Positions 8,843 through 17,363 of a stretch of DNA of 35,648 bases are shown piece after piece; positions within the stretch are counted from its first letter, which is position 1, and each line of letters starts with the position of its first letter. Location of the stretch: positions 1 to 35,648 of the forward strand of contig DASWJH010000034.1 of the NCBI GenBank assembly GCA_036397255.1, read 5' to 3'. Origin of the DNA: Nitrospiria bacterium. Its GTDB lineage: Bacteria; Nitrospirota; Nitrospiria; DASWJH01. The position numbers were made by a program, and so were the translations under genes. The notes under the pieces are model-generated. The model searched no databases, was not told where the DNA came from, and saw only the letters and a program-made list of their open reading frames with translations.

Positions 8843-9133
8843 ATGCTTTCAACACTAAAAACTTTGGCCTATGCGGGTCTCGGGATTCAGGACAAACTCA
8901 ATGAAGTTCTGGAGGATCTCGCAAAACGGGGGCAACAAAGCAAAGGCGAAATGGCTAAAACCGTTGCAAAAGCATTTAGCAATTTGGAGCGGAGGGGAAA
9001 AGAACTCAGGGGTAAAGAAAACCATATTCTCAACCGTGTGGCTGAAGGCTTAGGGCTCCCTTCTAAAAACGATATTGACCGTCTCGAAAAGAAAATCCAA
9101 GAACTCTCCAAAAGAAAAACAAAGGAATCCTAA
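8843..9133 (+). CDS. Small phasin-like (polyhydroxyalkanoate granule-associated) protein
   Basis: A 96-residue protein starting at the ATG at 8843, which has GGAGG about 8 nt upstream. A longer reading from the GTG at 8792 lacks a site. The sequence is largely helical: a hydrophobic-amphipathic N-terminal helix, a lysine-rich middle, and a C-terminal coiled-coil segment GLPSKNDIDRLEKKIQELSK. That segment closely follows the leucine-zipper-like ending of PhaF/PhaI-type phasins. Phasins coat storage granules, and some small family members bind DNA or act as chaperone-like coiled-coil proteins. No PHA synthase is in the window, so a granule role is inference. It lies 60 nt after alaS. Confidence 0.6.
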   Translation: MLSTLKTLAYAGLGIQDKLNEVLEDLAKRGQQSKGEMAKTVAKAFSNLERRGKELRGKENHILNRVAEGLGLPSKNDIDRLEKKIQELSKRKTKES

Positions 9134-9147
9134 ACCCCATGACCACT

Positions 9148-9178
9148 AAAAAGCCCTTTTTGAAAAAAAAGGCTTTTT
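9148..9178 (+). terminator. Intrinsic terminator after the phasin-like gene
   Basis: AAAAAGCC (9148-9155) and GGCTTTTT (9171-9178) form an 8-bp stem whose 3' arm supplies the U-run. It lies 15 nt after the stop codon at 9131-9133 and separates the alaS unit from mltG. Confidence 0.65.
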
Positions 9179-9208
9179 ATGAACGCTCTGTTCATAAAAG
9201 CTCTGTTA

Positions 9209-9217
9209 TGGTATATT
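9209..9217 (+). promoter_or_regulatory. Extended -10 promoter abutting the mltG start codon
   Basis: TGG-TATATT (9209-9217) is an extended -10 element. A start 7-8 nt downstream would fall on or next to the mltG ATG at 9225. A poor -35 (TTCATA, 9191-9196) is 15 bases upstream. Confidence 0.45.
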
Positions 9218-9224
9218 TAACCCT

Positions 9225-10271
9225 ATGAAACAAAGGCAAAAACCTACAACCCTTTTCTTCGGGGTGGTCTTTTCCATCGGACTTTTTTCGTTTACCAGCA
9301 TTCTATCCGCCAACTTTTTCTTAACAGACTTAGAAAAAAAGGGGGTCTCCAAAACCATCGAGGTTCCCATCGGAACCAGTTTAAGCGGATTGGCCCACCT
9401 TTTGAAAAAAGAAGAGCTTATTTCCAAAAAAACCCCTTTTATCATCTTGGGGAAATTGACCCGTTCGGAGCGAAAAATTAAACCGGGAGAATATTCATTA
9501 GACCCTTCCATGGGTCCCCTGAAAATGATGGAAATGTTCAAAAATGGAAAAGTGGTTTTACATGAAATCCGAATCCCGGAGGGTTATACCGCTGAGCAAA
9601 TAGGCCGTCTTTTAGAGAGGAAAGGACTTATTACTCAAGGAGAGTTTTTGAAGTGGGTGGAAGATCCCGGACTTATTAATCGCTTCGGGATCAATGCGCC
9701 AAGCATGGAAGGGTACCTTTTTCCGGAGACCTATTTCTTTCCAAAACATTTGGGAGGTGAAGAAATCATTCAAACCATGGTTTCCCGATTTGAAAAAACC
9801 TTTCCCCTGGAATGGCGGGAAAGGGCCAAAACCCTCAATTTGACGGAACATGAGGTGGTCACCCTTGCTTCTATTATAGAAAAAGAAACCGGAAAAGGGG
9901 ATGAACGAAATTTGATTTCAGCCGTTTTTCATAACCGGATCAAACGAGGGATGCCCCTTCAGAGCGATCCAACGGTGATATACGCTCTCCCGAATTTTAA
10001 CGGAAATTTAACCCGTAAACACCTGTCCTATCTTTCCCCGTACAATACCTACCGGGTGAGAGGACTTCCCCCTGGGCCCATTGCTAATCCCGGAACCCAA
10101 TCCATTGAGGCCGCGCTCTACCCTGCCGATGTTAACTATTTTTATTTTGTTTCAAAAAATGATGGAAGCCATTATTTTTCAAAAACACTCGGAGAACATA
10201 ACCGCGCCGTTCAACTTTACCAAATGAATAGATCTTCAAGTCATGCCATGAAAACATCAGGAACCCGGTAA
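9225..10271 (+). CDS. mltG: Endolytic murein transglycosylase MltG
   Basis: MltG (YceG family) cuts nascent peptidoglycan strands and is thought to set glycan chain length. The 348-residue product has one N-terminal membrane helix (about residues 8-30), a LysM-like region (about 45-115), and the YceG catalytic domain. The LASIIEKETG motif places the catalytic glutamate at residue 219. LPPGPIANPGTQSIEAALYP and the YFVSKNDGSHYFSKT segment are family hallmarks. There is no Shine-Dalgarno sequence before the ATG, and an extended -10 element ends 7 nt upstream, so a leaderless transcript is plausible. It overlaps deoC by one base (TAATG). Confidence 0.93.
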   Translation: MKQRQKPTTLFFGVVFSIGLFSFTSILSANFFLTDLEKKGVSKTIEVPIGTSLSGLAHLLKKEELISKKTPFIILGKLTRSERKIKPGEYSLDPSMGPLKMMEMFKNGKVVLHEIRIPEGYTAEQIGRLLERKGLITQGEFLKWVEDPGLINRFGINAPSMEGYLFPETYFFPKHLGGEEIIQTMVSRFEKTFPLEWRERAKTLNLTEHEVVTLASIIEKETGKGDERNLISAVFHNRIKRGMPLQSDPTVIYALPNFNGNLTRKHLSYLSPYNTYRVRGLPPGPIANPGTQSIEAALYPADVNYFYFVSKNDGSHYFSKTLGEHNRAVQLYQMNRSSSHAMKTSGTR

Positions 10272-10972
10272 TGTTTAAAAATGCTCGGCAACTTTCCCAA
10301 CTTTTAGACTACACCCTGCTATCCCCAACCGTGAGTCAAAAAAATATTGAAGACGCGGCCCAATTAGCAATTCATTATCAATTCGCCGCTTTATGCGTTC
10401 CTCCTACCTACGTGGAACACGCCCAAAAAATTCTGACCCATTCCAAGGTTAAGGTGTCCACGGTCATCGGATTTCCATTAGGCCACTCCTCCATTCCCGT
10501 TAAAATCCTTGAAGCCATGGAAGCCATTAAACATGGTGCCCAGGAACTGGAAGTCATGATCAACCTGGGGTTTTTCAGGGCCGGGGATGAAGATTATACA
10601 CTGAATGAAATCCGTAACATCATGAATGTAAGCCATTCCTGTATTCATAAAATCATCATTGAGACCGGACTTTTAACCCAGACGGAAAAGAAAAAGGCCT
10701 GCCAACTGATTATGAAAACCGGGGCCGCATTTGTAAAAACGTCCACGGGTTTTGGACCCTCGGGGGCAACGACTGAAGATATACAGTTATTGACCCGAGA
10801 AGCAGGAAAAAAAGCAAAAGTCAAAGCTTCTGGAGGAATTCGAAACCTTCAAAGGGTCGAGGAACTGTGGAAAGCAGGGGCCAGTCGAATTGGAACCAGT
10901 GCGGCGGTATCCATCATGAGGGAATTTGAAAATCAATCTGGTCTTCAAAACCGCCACTCCAAAGCATCGTAA
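10271..10972 (+). CDS. deoC: Deoxyribose-phosphate aldolase
   Basis: DeoC splits 2-deoxyribose 5-phosphate to acetaldehyde and glyceraldehyde 3-phosphate in deoxynucleoside breakdown. The 233-residue product has the class I aldolase TIM-barrel signatures. The Schiff-base lysine is Lys156 in FVKTSTGFGPSGAT, and the second active-site lysine is Lys185 in KVKASGGIRN. The N-terminal LLDYTLLSPT and VIGFPLG motifs are also typical (usual DHTLL is here DYTLL). It is translationally coupled to mltG through the overlapping TAATG and is followed 9 nt later by the ridA-like gene. Confidence 0.93.
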   Translation: MFKNARQLSQLLDYTLLSPTVSQKNIEDAAQLAIHYQFAALCVPPTYVEHAQKILTHSKVKVSTVIGFPLGHSSIPVKILEAMEAIKHGAQELEVMINLGFFRAGDEDYTLNEIRNIMNVSHSCIHKIIIETGLLTQTEKKKACQLIMKTGAAFVKTSTGFGPSGATTEDIQLLTREAGKKAKVKASGGIRNLQRVEELWKAGASRIGTSAAVSIMREFENQSGLQNRHSKAS

Positions 10973-10981
10973 CGGAACCCC

Positions 10982-11443
10982 ATGTCTGTTGAAGCCAAGC
11001 TGAAAGAATTGGGTATTTCCCTTCCACCTGCCCCCAGGCCCGTAGCCGCATATGTTCCCGCCGTTAAAAGCGGAAATCTTCTTTTTTTAAGCGGGGTCAT
11101 TCCTTTTGTGAATGGGAAAATGACCCATGTGGGAAAATTAGGAAAAGAAATTTCAACCGAAGATGGCTACGAGGCCGCACGGATTAGCCTCCTGAATGCA
11201 CTGGCGATCATCAAGAGTGAATTGGGGAGTTTAGATCAGGTTAAACAGATCGTAAAACTGACCGGATATGTGGCTTCTAGCCCGGGGTTTACCCAGCAAC
11301 CCCAAGTAATCAATGGCGCTTCAGATCTCTTGATTAAACTCTTTGGTGAAAAAGGTTTACACGCCCGGGTCTCCGTTGGGGTTGCTGAATTGCCTCTGGG
11401 CGCCTCCATCGAAATTGAACTGGTTGTGGAATTAAAAGGTTAA
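10982..11443 (+). CDS. RidA/YjgF family protein (enamine/imine deaminase-like)
   Basis: A 153-residue protein of the RidA (YER057c/UK114) superfamily, in the longer subgroup that opens with a VEAKLKELGISLPPAP-type segment. Members of the RidA clade hydrolyse reactive 2-aminoacrylate and related imines; other subgroups have different or unknown substrates. The core FLSGVIPF strand, the alternating amphipathic helices and the C-terminal ARVSVGVAELPLGASIEIE segment are visible. The Arg in HARVSVGVAELPLG matches the ligand-binding arginine of the family. It is last in the mltG-deoC-ridA unit and converges on the minus-strand antiporter operon. Confidence 0.85.
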   Translation: MSVEAKLKELGISLPPAPRPVAAYVPAVKSGNLLFLSGVIPFVNGKMTHVGKLGKEISTEDGYEAARISLLNALAIIKSELGSLDQVKQIVKLTGYVASSPGFTQQPQVINGASDLLIKLFGEKGLHARVSVGVAELPLGASIEIELVVELKG

Positions 11444-11595
11444 ACTCCTTTCCATTAAAATAAAACGCCCCCTATTATTCCCCCTTAATTCATTTGTTTC
11501 AATACCATTATTGAGCCATTGAACGATCCTAAACCTTGGGAAAATGGGTTGGGTTAGCCTGACAAAAATATTTGGTTAAATGAAGGAAGAGGATT

Positions 11596-13386
11596 TTACA
11601 AATAATACAAAAGGAGGGATCCCAACAAAAAGAGAGTTACCCAAAGAACCGTGGTTCCAATAGGCCAATGGTAAACCTGATCCCCCGGGTATAAGGATTG
11701 TTCCGTTTTTACCTTTTTTTCTAAGGCCTTCACTTGGGAAGAACCCGCCCATCGCCCCACATGAACCACCAGTTTTTCAAATCCGATTTGGATGGCTGCC
11801 AAAGGATTTTGGCTGAGCCAGAAAAGACCACGAGGGATTTCTTCAAAAAATATTTTTCCGAATTGGTTTCCGATTCGCACTCCCGGTTGATTTAAAAACC
11901 AAACCAAGGCTTGGGCCCCTTTCCGGTAGAACCAATCCGTATCCAACGAAATGGTCTTTGTTCTCTGAAGGTGTGGTAAAAGAAGAAAGAAAGCCAAGGC
12001 TGAAAAGGCCAAAAGCTGGAGCTGGCTAAGCACATGGTCCAGTGTATACGGAACAAAATTGACCGGAAAAGGGAGAATCGCATATAGGACACCGGGCACC
12101 ACCCCTAAAAAAATGCATAAAAAAGAGAGTAGGCCCATGGCCCAGAGCATATGGTTGGGGGGTTCCTGGGTTCGTATTCCGGAATCTTTAGCAAAAAAAA
12201 CAAAATAGGGAAATTTAATGCCCGCATGTAAAAATACCCCTGCGGAGGCCAACGTTAGCATCAACCAAACAAAGGGCATATTCTCCTGCGTGGAAGCCGT
12301 AATGACCATGGCCTTGCTCACAAACCCGCTAAATAAGGGAAAAGCAGAAATGGACGCAGCCCCCACGAGAGCAAACATAAGGGTTAGGGGCATCGTTTTA
12401 TAGAGACCCCCTAAATCGGTGCATTTGGTTTTTCCAGTCATATGCAGAACAGCTCCGGCCGACATAAGCAAAAGGGCTTTATATAAAATATGGCAGAAAG
12501 CATGGGAAATGGTTCCGTTAAGCGCCATTTGGGTGCCGATCCCAATCCCGGTGATCATAAACCCCACCTGATTGATAATGCTATAGGCCAGGATCCGCCT
12601 CATATCATTTTCCAAAATCGCCCAAACGATTCCGTAAAGGGTCATCATAACCCCGATCCAGATGAGAATTTCCGTTCCCGCAAAAGAACGGGCCAAGACA
12701 TAGACCGCGGTTTTAGTCGTAAACGCACTTAGAAAAACCGTTCCGGTCACGGTCGCTTCAGGGTAGGCATCGGGCAACCAAGCGTGAAGAGGGGGTGCAG
12801 CGGCATTGAGGATAAAACCAAAGAAAATGAAATAGGTTGCCCAACTTTCCAAAGACATTCCATCAAACGCCATTGAACCCGTTTGGGATTGATACATGAC
12901 AATCCCCACCAGAAGAAATACACCCCCCAAAATATGGACCAGGACATAACGGAACCCCGCACCTTGGGCCGCTTGGGTCCCCCGGGCCCAAATCAAAAAG
13001 ACAGAAGAAAAAGCCATCATCTCCCAAAAGATAAACAAAGAGAGAAGGTCTCCAGCAAACACAACCCCCAATGAACTGCCTACATAAAGAAAAGCCGCCA
13101 CATGTTCCTTATTGTCTTTCACATGGAGAGAGAATAAAGCTCCGGAAAAAGCCATAATGACAAAGATGTAACCAAACGCCTTGCTTAAGGCATCCACACG
13201 AAGCAAAACGAGAGAATGACCAAAAAAATCAAACCCCCAATTGATCCCTTCGGGGATTAGAAAAAGGCTGATTCCGCCCAGGAGCGGAAGGCCAAGAAGC
13301 AAAGCCTTTTTTGAATGCCCCTGGAAAAAAGGAATGAACAAGGAACCCACGAGAAAAATCAACCCAGGAGGAACCCCGCTAGTCAT
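11596..13386 (-). CDS. NuoL/HyfB-like antiporter subunit, last gene of the minus-strand Mrp operon
   Basis: A 596-residue multi-pass membrane protein of the proton-antiporter (NuoL/M/N, MrpA/D) family. The TM5 glutamate is Glu122 (FIFWEMMAF), the TM8 lysine is Lys225 (FTTKTAVYVLA) and the half-channel histidine is His201 (PPLHAWLPDAYPEA). The TM7 lysine seen in MrpD/NuoM is replaced by Asn194 (FILNAAAPPLH). The C-terminus beyond about residue 440 is longer than MrpD. It resembles the lateral-helix region of NuoL, with WLNQPGVRIGNQFGKIFFEEIPRG-type amphipathic segments and a final membrane helix. The ATG at 13386 overlaps the previous gene by 8 nt, so it is translationally coupled. It probably provides a third ion-translocating unit. 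Confidence 0.82.
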   Translation of the reverse strand: MTSGVPPGLIFLVGSLFIPFFQGHSKKALLLGLPLLGGISLFLIPEGINWGFDFFGHSLVLLRVDALSKAFGYIFVIMAFSGALFSLHVKDNKEHVAAFLYVGSSLGVVFAGDLLSLFIFWEMMAFSSVFLIWARGTQAAQGAGFRYVLVHILGGVFLLVGIVMYQSQTGSMAFDGMSLESWATYFIFFGFILNAAAPPLHAWLPDAYPEATVTGTVFLSAFTTKTAVYVLARSFAGTEILIWIGVMMTLYGIVWAILENDMRRILAYSIINQVGFMITGIGIGTQMALNGTISHAFCHILYKALLLMSAGAVLHMTGKTKCTDLGGLYKTMPLTLMFALVGAASISAFPLFSGFVSKAMVITASTQENMPFVWLMLTLASAGVFLHAGIKFPYFVFFAKDSGIRTQEPPNHMLWAMGLLSFLCIFLGVVPGVLYAILPFPVNFVPYTLDHVLSQLQLLAFSALAFFLLLPHLQRTKTISLDTDWFYRKGAQALVWFLNQPGVRIGNQFGKIFFEEIPRGLFWLSQNPLAAIQIGFEKLVVHVGRWAGSSQVKALEKKVKTEQSLYPGDQVYHWPIGTTVLWVTLFLLGSLLLYYL

Positions 13387-13624
13387 AATAACCCTCTTTT
13401 TTCTTCAAAAAATAACCCAAAGCGTTAGAGAAAAAAACAATCACGACACAAGCAAGAAAACCATATAGCGCATTAAAACCGGGGATACTCTCCCACGGAA
13501 AGGTGGTGTGCTTATGAATAAAAAATTCAAAAACCAATAAAAGGATTAAAACCAGATAAAAGATTCGTTTGATCCTTTTAATATTGCCCGGATGATCAAA
13601 AAAATCGAATTCTTTTTTCATCAA
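13379..13624 (-). CDS. Two-helix small membrane protein of the Mrp operon
   Basis: An 81-residue protein with a charged N-terminal cytosolic segment (KKEFDFFDHPGNIKRIKR) and two membrane helices at about residues 20-37 and 50-70. They are joined by a loop FIHKHTTFPWESIPGF and followed by a basic-acidic tail. It overlaps the upstream antiporter gene by 4 nt (ATGA) and the downstream one by 8 nt, so it is built into the operon. I know of similar unnamed proteins beside MrpD-like genes, but I have no established function. A structural or lipid-gap-filling accessory subunit is the simplest inference. Confidence 0.8.
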   Translation of the reverse strand: MMKKEFDFFDHPGNIKRIKRIFYLVLILLLVFEFFIHKHTTFPWESIPGFNALYGFLACVVIVFFSNALGYFLKKKEGYYD

Positions 13625-15099
13625 GAGGATCCTCCATTGAGACTTCCAACCACTAACCCCGCAATTTTCATAAAAAAAGATGGCGCCACAAAAAGTAAAA
13701 TGGTCCCCACAGCCGTCACAAGGATCGGTCCTATCATCCAGGGTGGCGCTTCCTGGATTCTAGGTTCCTCCCGGTCCGGGAGGTCTTTAAGAAATGCCGC
13801 ATGAATAATGGGAAGAAAATAGGCTGCATTTAAAATGGTACTGATGATCAATACACCAATGGCAAAAATATGGTGCGCTTCAATTGCCCCCATGAGAAGG
13901 TACCATTTACTGATAAACCCTCCCGTTAATGGAACCCCGATCATGGAAAAGGCGCCAATCGTAAATGCGATCATGGTCAGAGGCATTTTTTTTCCGATTC
14001 CGTTTAATTCGCTCACCTTGGTTTTATGGGCAGCGACATAAATCGCTCCCGCACAAAAGAAAAGTGTAATTTTACCGAAGGCGTGAACCACAATTTGAAG
14101 AGTGCTGCCATAAATTCCCCCCGGCGTCAGTAAGGCCACGCCCAGCACAACATAGGCCAGTTGACTGATGGTGGAATAAGCTAATCGTCTTTTTAAATTG
14201 TCTTGCCGAAGGGCAACCAAAGAAGCCACTATCACTGTAAAAGACGAAAAATAGACCAAACCCATCCCAAGGCCCACATCCCGAAGGAGGTCAATTCCAA
14301 AAATGTCCAAGGAGATCCTCACAATGGTAAAAACGCCTGCCTTAACCACCGCCACTGCATGTAATAAAGCACTCACCGGTGTCGGAGCAACCATGGCCGC
14401 AGGAAGCCAGGAATGTAGGGGAACCAACCCGGCCTTGGTCGTCCCAGCCAGAAAAAGGATAAAGATCAGGGTGACCATCAGATCGGAGGTTTTTCCAGTT
14501 AAAATCCCCTGTCGGGAAAATTCCAGTGTCCCAGCAGTATGATAGGTAAGAAAAACAGCGGTTAATAGAAAAGCAAAAGAGGTTCCCAGTAAGTAGGTCA
14601 GGTACCGTCTTCCGGCCTGAAGGCTTTCCTGGGTCTGCTGATGAATAACGAGGGGATAAGTGGAAAGGGTCAGAATCTCATAAAACAAAAAGAGGGTAAA
14701 TACATTGGCGGAAAAAGCAATCCCCAACGTGGCCGATATGGCCACGGAAAAAAAAATGTAATACCGGGTTTGGTCGTGTTCATTTAAAGAACGCATATAC
14801 CCAATGGAATACATGGAGGTAATCAGCCACAACAAAGAGGCGGGAACCGCAAAAATCATTCCTAAGGCATCCACCCGGAAGGCTATATCCAGCCCGGGGA
14901 GGATACTCCCGAGGTGTGTGTAAATGGTTTTACCCTCTAGAACATCCGGAACCATCGACAACACCATTAGGATTTTTATGACCGATGCAATCAGAGTCCA
15001 AGACTCACGGAGGTTGGGTGATTTCCCGGACAGACCTATAAATGGTATCGCAATCAGTGAAACGAGAAGTGTATAAAAAGGAACGGAGGATTCGACCAT
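13621..15099 (-). CDS. MrpD/NuoN-like antiporter subunit (second copy in the minus operon)
   Basis: A 492-residue, about 14-helix protein of the proton-conducting membrane transporter family. Key residues are complete: Glu141 in TM5 (FLFYEILTLSTYPLV), Lys222 in TM7 (GTTKAGLVPLHSWLP), His229 and Lys253 in TM8 (AVVKAGVFTIVRI). The PTPVSALLHAVAVVKAG segment is closer to MrpA/NuoL style than to the neighbouring MrpD, so this subunit may stand in for the MrpA N-terminal half, which is absent as a large fused gene. It lies 1 nt after mrpD and overlaps the next gene by 4 nt. Confidence 0.86.
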   Translation of the reverse strand: MVESSVPFYTLLVSLIAIPFIGLSGKSPNLRESWTLIASVIKILMVLSMVPDVLEGKTIYTHLGSILPGLDIAFRVDALGMIFAVPASLLWLITSMYSIGYMRSLNEHDQTRYYIFFSVAISATLGIAFSANVFTLFLFYEILTLSTYPLVIHQQTQESLQAGRRYLTYLLGTSFAFLLTAVFLTYHTAGTLEFSRQGILTGKTSDLMVTLIFILFLAGTTKAGLVPLHSWLPAAMVAPTPVSALLHAVAVVKAGVFTIVRISLDIFGIDLLRDVGLGMGLVYFSSFTVIVASLVALRQDNLKRRLAYSTISQLAYVVLGVALLTPGGIYGSTLQIVVHAFGKITLFFCAGAIYVAAHKTKVSELNGIGKKMPLTMIAFTIGAFSMIGVPLTGGFISKWYLLMGAIEAHHIFAIGVLIISTILNAAYFLPIIHAAFLKDLPDREEPRIQEAPPWMIGPILVTAVGTILLFVAPSFFMKIAGLVVGSLNGGSS

Positions 15100-15100
15100 A

Positions 15101-16591
15101 TTATGTTTTTCCCAAAAGCATTTGAGCGGCTAATTCGGCAATGGAGACGGGAATAAAAGCGAAGACACCAAAAACCAAACACAAAGAGGCAACCCCTAAA
15201 GTGGGGACAACCATTCCTGGGGGACCCTCCTCCCGTTGCCTTCCACTCTCCTGACCTTGGGCCCCTTTAAAATATACGTTCTCAATGATTCTCCAAAAAT
15301 AAACGGCCGTCAGCAATGAGCTTAACAAAATAATGGGAAGGGCAATCCATTTACCTGCTTGAAGGGCCCCGACACCCAAATACCACTTACTGACAAACCC
15401 TACCGTCAACGGGACCCCAATCATCGAAAGGGCACTCACGGTGAACGCTGCCATGCTTAAAGGCATCCGCTTTCCCATTCCTTTCAGCTCAGAAATCTGT
15501 GTGATTCCGGTTTTGTATATAATGGCACCCACCACCAGAAAAAGACCCCCTTTCATCAAAGCATGATTTAATAAATGAACTAAACCTCCCACCATGCCTG
15601 TTTGATTCCCTAAGGATATACCTAAGACAATATACCCGATCTGGCCCACACTGGAATAAGCCAGCATCCTCCGAATATCCGTTTGGCTAATGGCCAGGAC
15701 CGGACCCACCAGCATCGCGGCCATTCCAAGGTAAAATAGAATTTCCGTAACCGGAACCATTTTAAAATCGAAACCGGGAGAGAAAACGGTGAACATAATG
15801 CGCACCAAGGCATAGGCCGAAACTTTGGTCGCAGTGGCGGCCATAAAGGTTCCCACCACTGAAGGCGCATAGGTGTAAGCATTGGGAAGCCAGATATGAA
15901 AAGGGAAAAGGGCAACCTTGATACACAGCCCGACGACCAAAAAAGCAAACCCCGTCAACACCACTTTGTTTTCATACAGGGGGGGTAAAAGAGTCGCCAA
16001 ATCGGCCATATTCAAAGACCCGGTGACCATATAAAGGTATCCAATTCCCAATAGAATAAATGTCGCTCCGATGGTCCCAAGAATCAGATAATTATAACTC
16101 GCCATCAGGGCTTCTCTTTTTCCACCCATGGCAATCAACACATAACCACTGAGGGCTGAAATTTCCAGAAAAACATAAAGGTTAAATATGTCCCCGGTGA
16201 TGACAATGCCAAGAAGACCAGTGACCAAAAGCATAAACACGGCATAAAAGAGACCCACCTTTTCTTTGGGTATTTCTTTTTCCACACTCTTCCAAGAATA
16301 AACCGTCACCACAAAGGCCATGAAAGAAATAATGACCAATACAAACCCACTCAAATAGTCCACCACATATTCGATTCCCCATGGGGGCTCCCAATTGCCC
16401 AGGAAATACCTCACCCGCCTCCCGGTCATCACCTGGGAGAGAAGCCAACTGGAGCATAAAAAAGAAAAACCGGTGGCCCCCACTGAAAAAAACCATGCAT
16501 ACTGAACCCGGATTCTTCCAAACAGCGGGATCAGGACTGCGGCAAAGAGGGGTAAAATAATCGGAAGGATGGGGAGGTGTTGGGCCATCAT
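15101..16591 (-). CDS. mrpD: Mrp antiporter subunit D
   Basis: A 496-residue MrpD/MnhD: a 14-helix ion-translocating subunit with Glu143 in TM5 (NLYVFLEISALSGYVLIA), Lys225 in TM7 (GLCIKVALFPFHIWLP), His232 and Lys256 in TM8 (ATATKVSAYALVRI). FLEISALSGYVLI followed by NAYTYAPS is typical of MrpD. In Mrp antiporters MrpA and MrpD carry Na+ (or K+)/H+ exchange. Two ATGs (16591, 16588) begin the frame; the first overlaps the mrpC stop by one base (TAATG), giving coupled translation. A paralogue is at 25767-27236. Confidence 0.92.
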   Translation of the reverse strand: MMAQHLPILPIILPLFAAVLIPLFGRIRVQYAWFFSVGATGFSFLCSSWLLSQVMTGRRVRYFLGNWEPPWGIEYVVDYLSGFVLVIISFMAFVVTVYSWKSVEKEIPKEKVGLFYAVFMLLVTGLLGIVITGDIFNLYVFLEISALSGYVLIAMGGKREALMASYNYLILGTIGATFILLGIGYLYMVTGSLNMADLATLLPPLYENKVVLTGFAFLVVGLCIKVALFPFHIWLPNAYTYAPSVVGTFMAATATKVSAYALVRIMFTVFSPGFDFKMVPVTEILFYLGMAAMLVGPVLAISQTDIRRMLAYSSVGQIGYIVLGISLGNQTGMVGGLVHLLNHALMKGGLFLVVGAIIYKTGITQISELKGMGKRMPLSMAAFTVSALSMIGVPLTVGFVSKWYLGVGALQAGKWIALPIILLSSLLTAVYFWRIIENVYFKGAQGQESGRQREEGPPGMVVPTLGVASLCLVFGVFAFIPVSIAELAAQMLLGKT

Positions 16592-16941
16592 TATTTCTGC
16601 TGGCTCAATATTTTGTCTTCTTCTATATGTCCATAGGATTCGTAAATCCGGGAGATCAGGGCGAGGGCAACGGCGGTGGTACTGACGGAAACCACAATGG
16701 CAGTCAAGATGAGGACATGGGGTAATGGATTATCATATTGGCGGGCGTATTCCCACACAATCGGGGCTGTTCCTCCAGTAACCTTTGAAATGGAGATATA
16801 AAACAGGAAAACCGCGGTTTGAAAGACATTCATACCAATAATTTTCTTTACAAGATTTTTTTTGGCAATCATTGCGTAAAATCCGATCATCATCAGAAAA
16901 ATATAAATCCAGTAGTTGTATTTGGCCAATATAAATTCCAT
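16591..16941 (-). CDS. mrpC: Mrp antiporter subunit C (NuoK-like)
   Basis: A 116-residue, three-helix NuoK homologue with the conserved KKNLVKKIIGMNVFQTAVFLF segment and NPLPHVLILTAIVVS in the third helix. MrpC is needed for assembly and ion transfer in the Mrp complex. The start ATG overlaps the mrpB stop by one base (TAATG). The C-terminal acidic-polar tail EEDKILSQQK is normal. Confidence 0.92.
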   Translation of the reverse strand: MEFILAKYNYWIYIFLMMIGFYAMIAKKNLVKKIIGMNVFQTAVFLFYISISKVTGGTAPIVWEYARQYDNPLPHVLILTAIVVSVSTTAVALALISRIYESYGHIEEDKILSQQK

Positions 16942-17363
16942 TAAGATTTTCTCCTTGCCATTTCAAAAAACAATATGGTCATTACAGAAGCCACTGTAAT
17001 ACCCACACCGATCTCAATCCCCAGAATTCCGATGTGGCTTGAAAATTGGGGGGTTCCTAATGGCAGAACTCGGTATTCCAAAAAGTGGCCCCCGATTAGA
17101 AGAGTCAGTAATCCAATCCCGGCATACAATAAAACCCCCACACTGCTCAAAATATCTCCTGCTTTTTGTGAATAAGTTTTTCGCACCGCTTCAAAACCAA
17201 AAACCAGGCCATATAAAATCATACTGGCCCCCAAAATCACGCCCCCCTGGAAACCACCACCGGGCCCCGCTTCCCCATGCATGATCACGTACAAACCAAA
17301 CAGTTGAATAAAGGGGATAAACTTTGCCGCGATAAACCGAATAATGACATTCCCTCTACCCAT
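16941..17363 (-). CDS. mrpB: Mrp antiporter subunit B (MnhB domain)
   Basis: A 140-residue, four-helix MnhB-domain protein. The N-terminal VIIRFIAAKFIPFIQLFGLYV segment, the glycine-rich GEAGPGGGFQGGVILGAS loop-helix and the C-terminal GIEIGVGITVASVMTILF helix are diagnostic. It corresponds to MrpB (MbhF in membrane-bound hydrogenase nomenclature). It overlaps the preceding MbhE-type gene by 8 nt and mrpC by 1 nt. Confidence 0.92.
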   Translation of the reverse strand: MGRGNVIIRFIAAKFIPFIQLFGLYVIMHGEAGPGGGFQGGVILGASMILYGLVFGFEAVRKTYSQKAGDILSSVGVLLYAGIGLLTLLIGGHFLEYRVLPLGTPQFSSHIGILGIEIGVGITVASVMTILFFEMARRKS

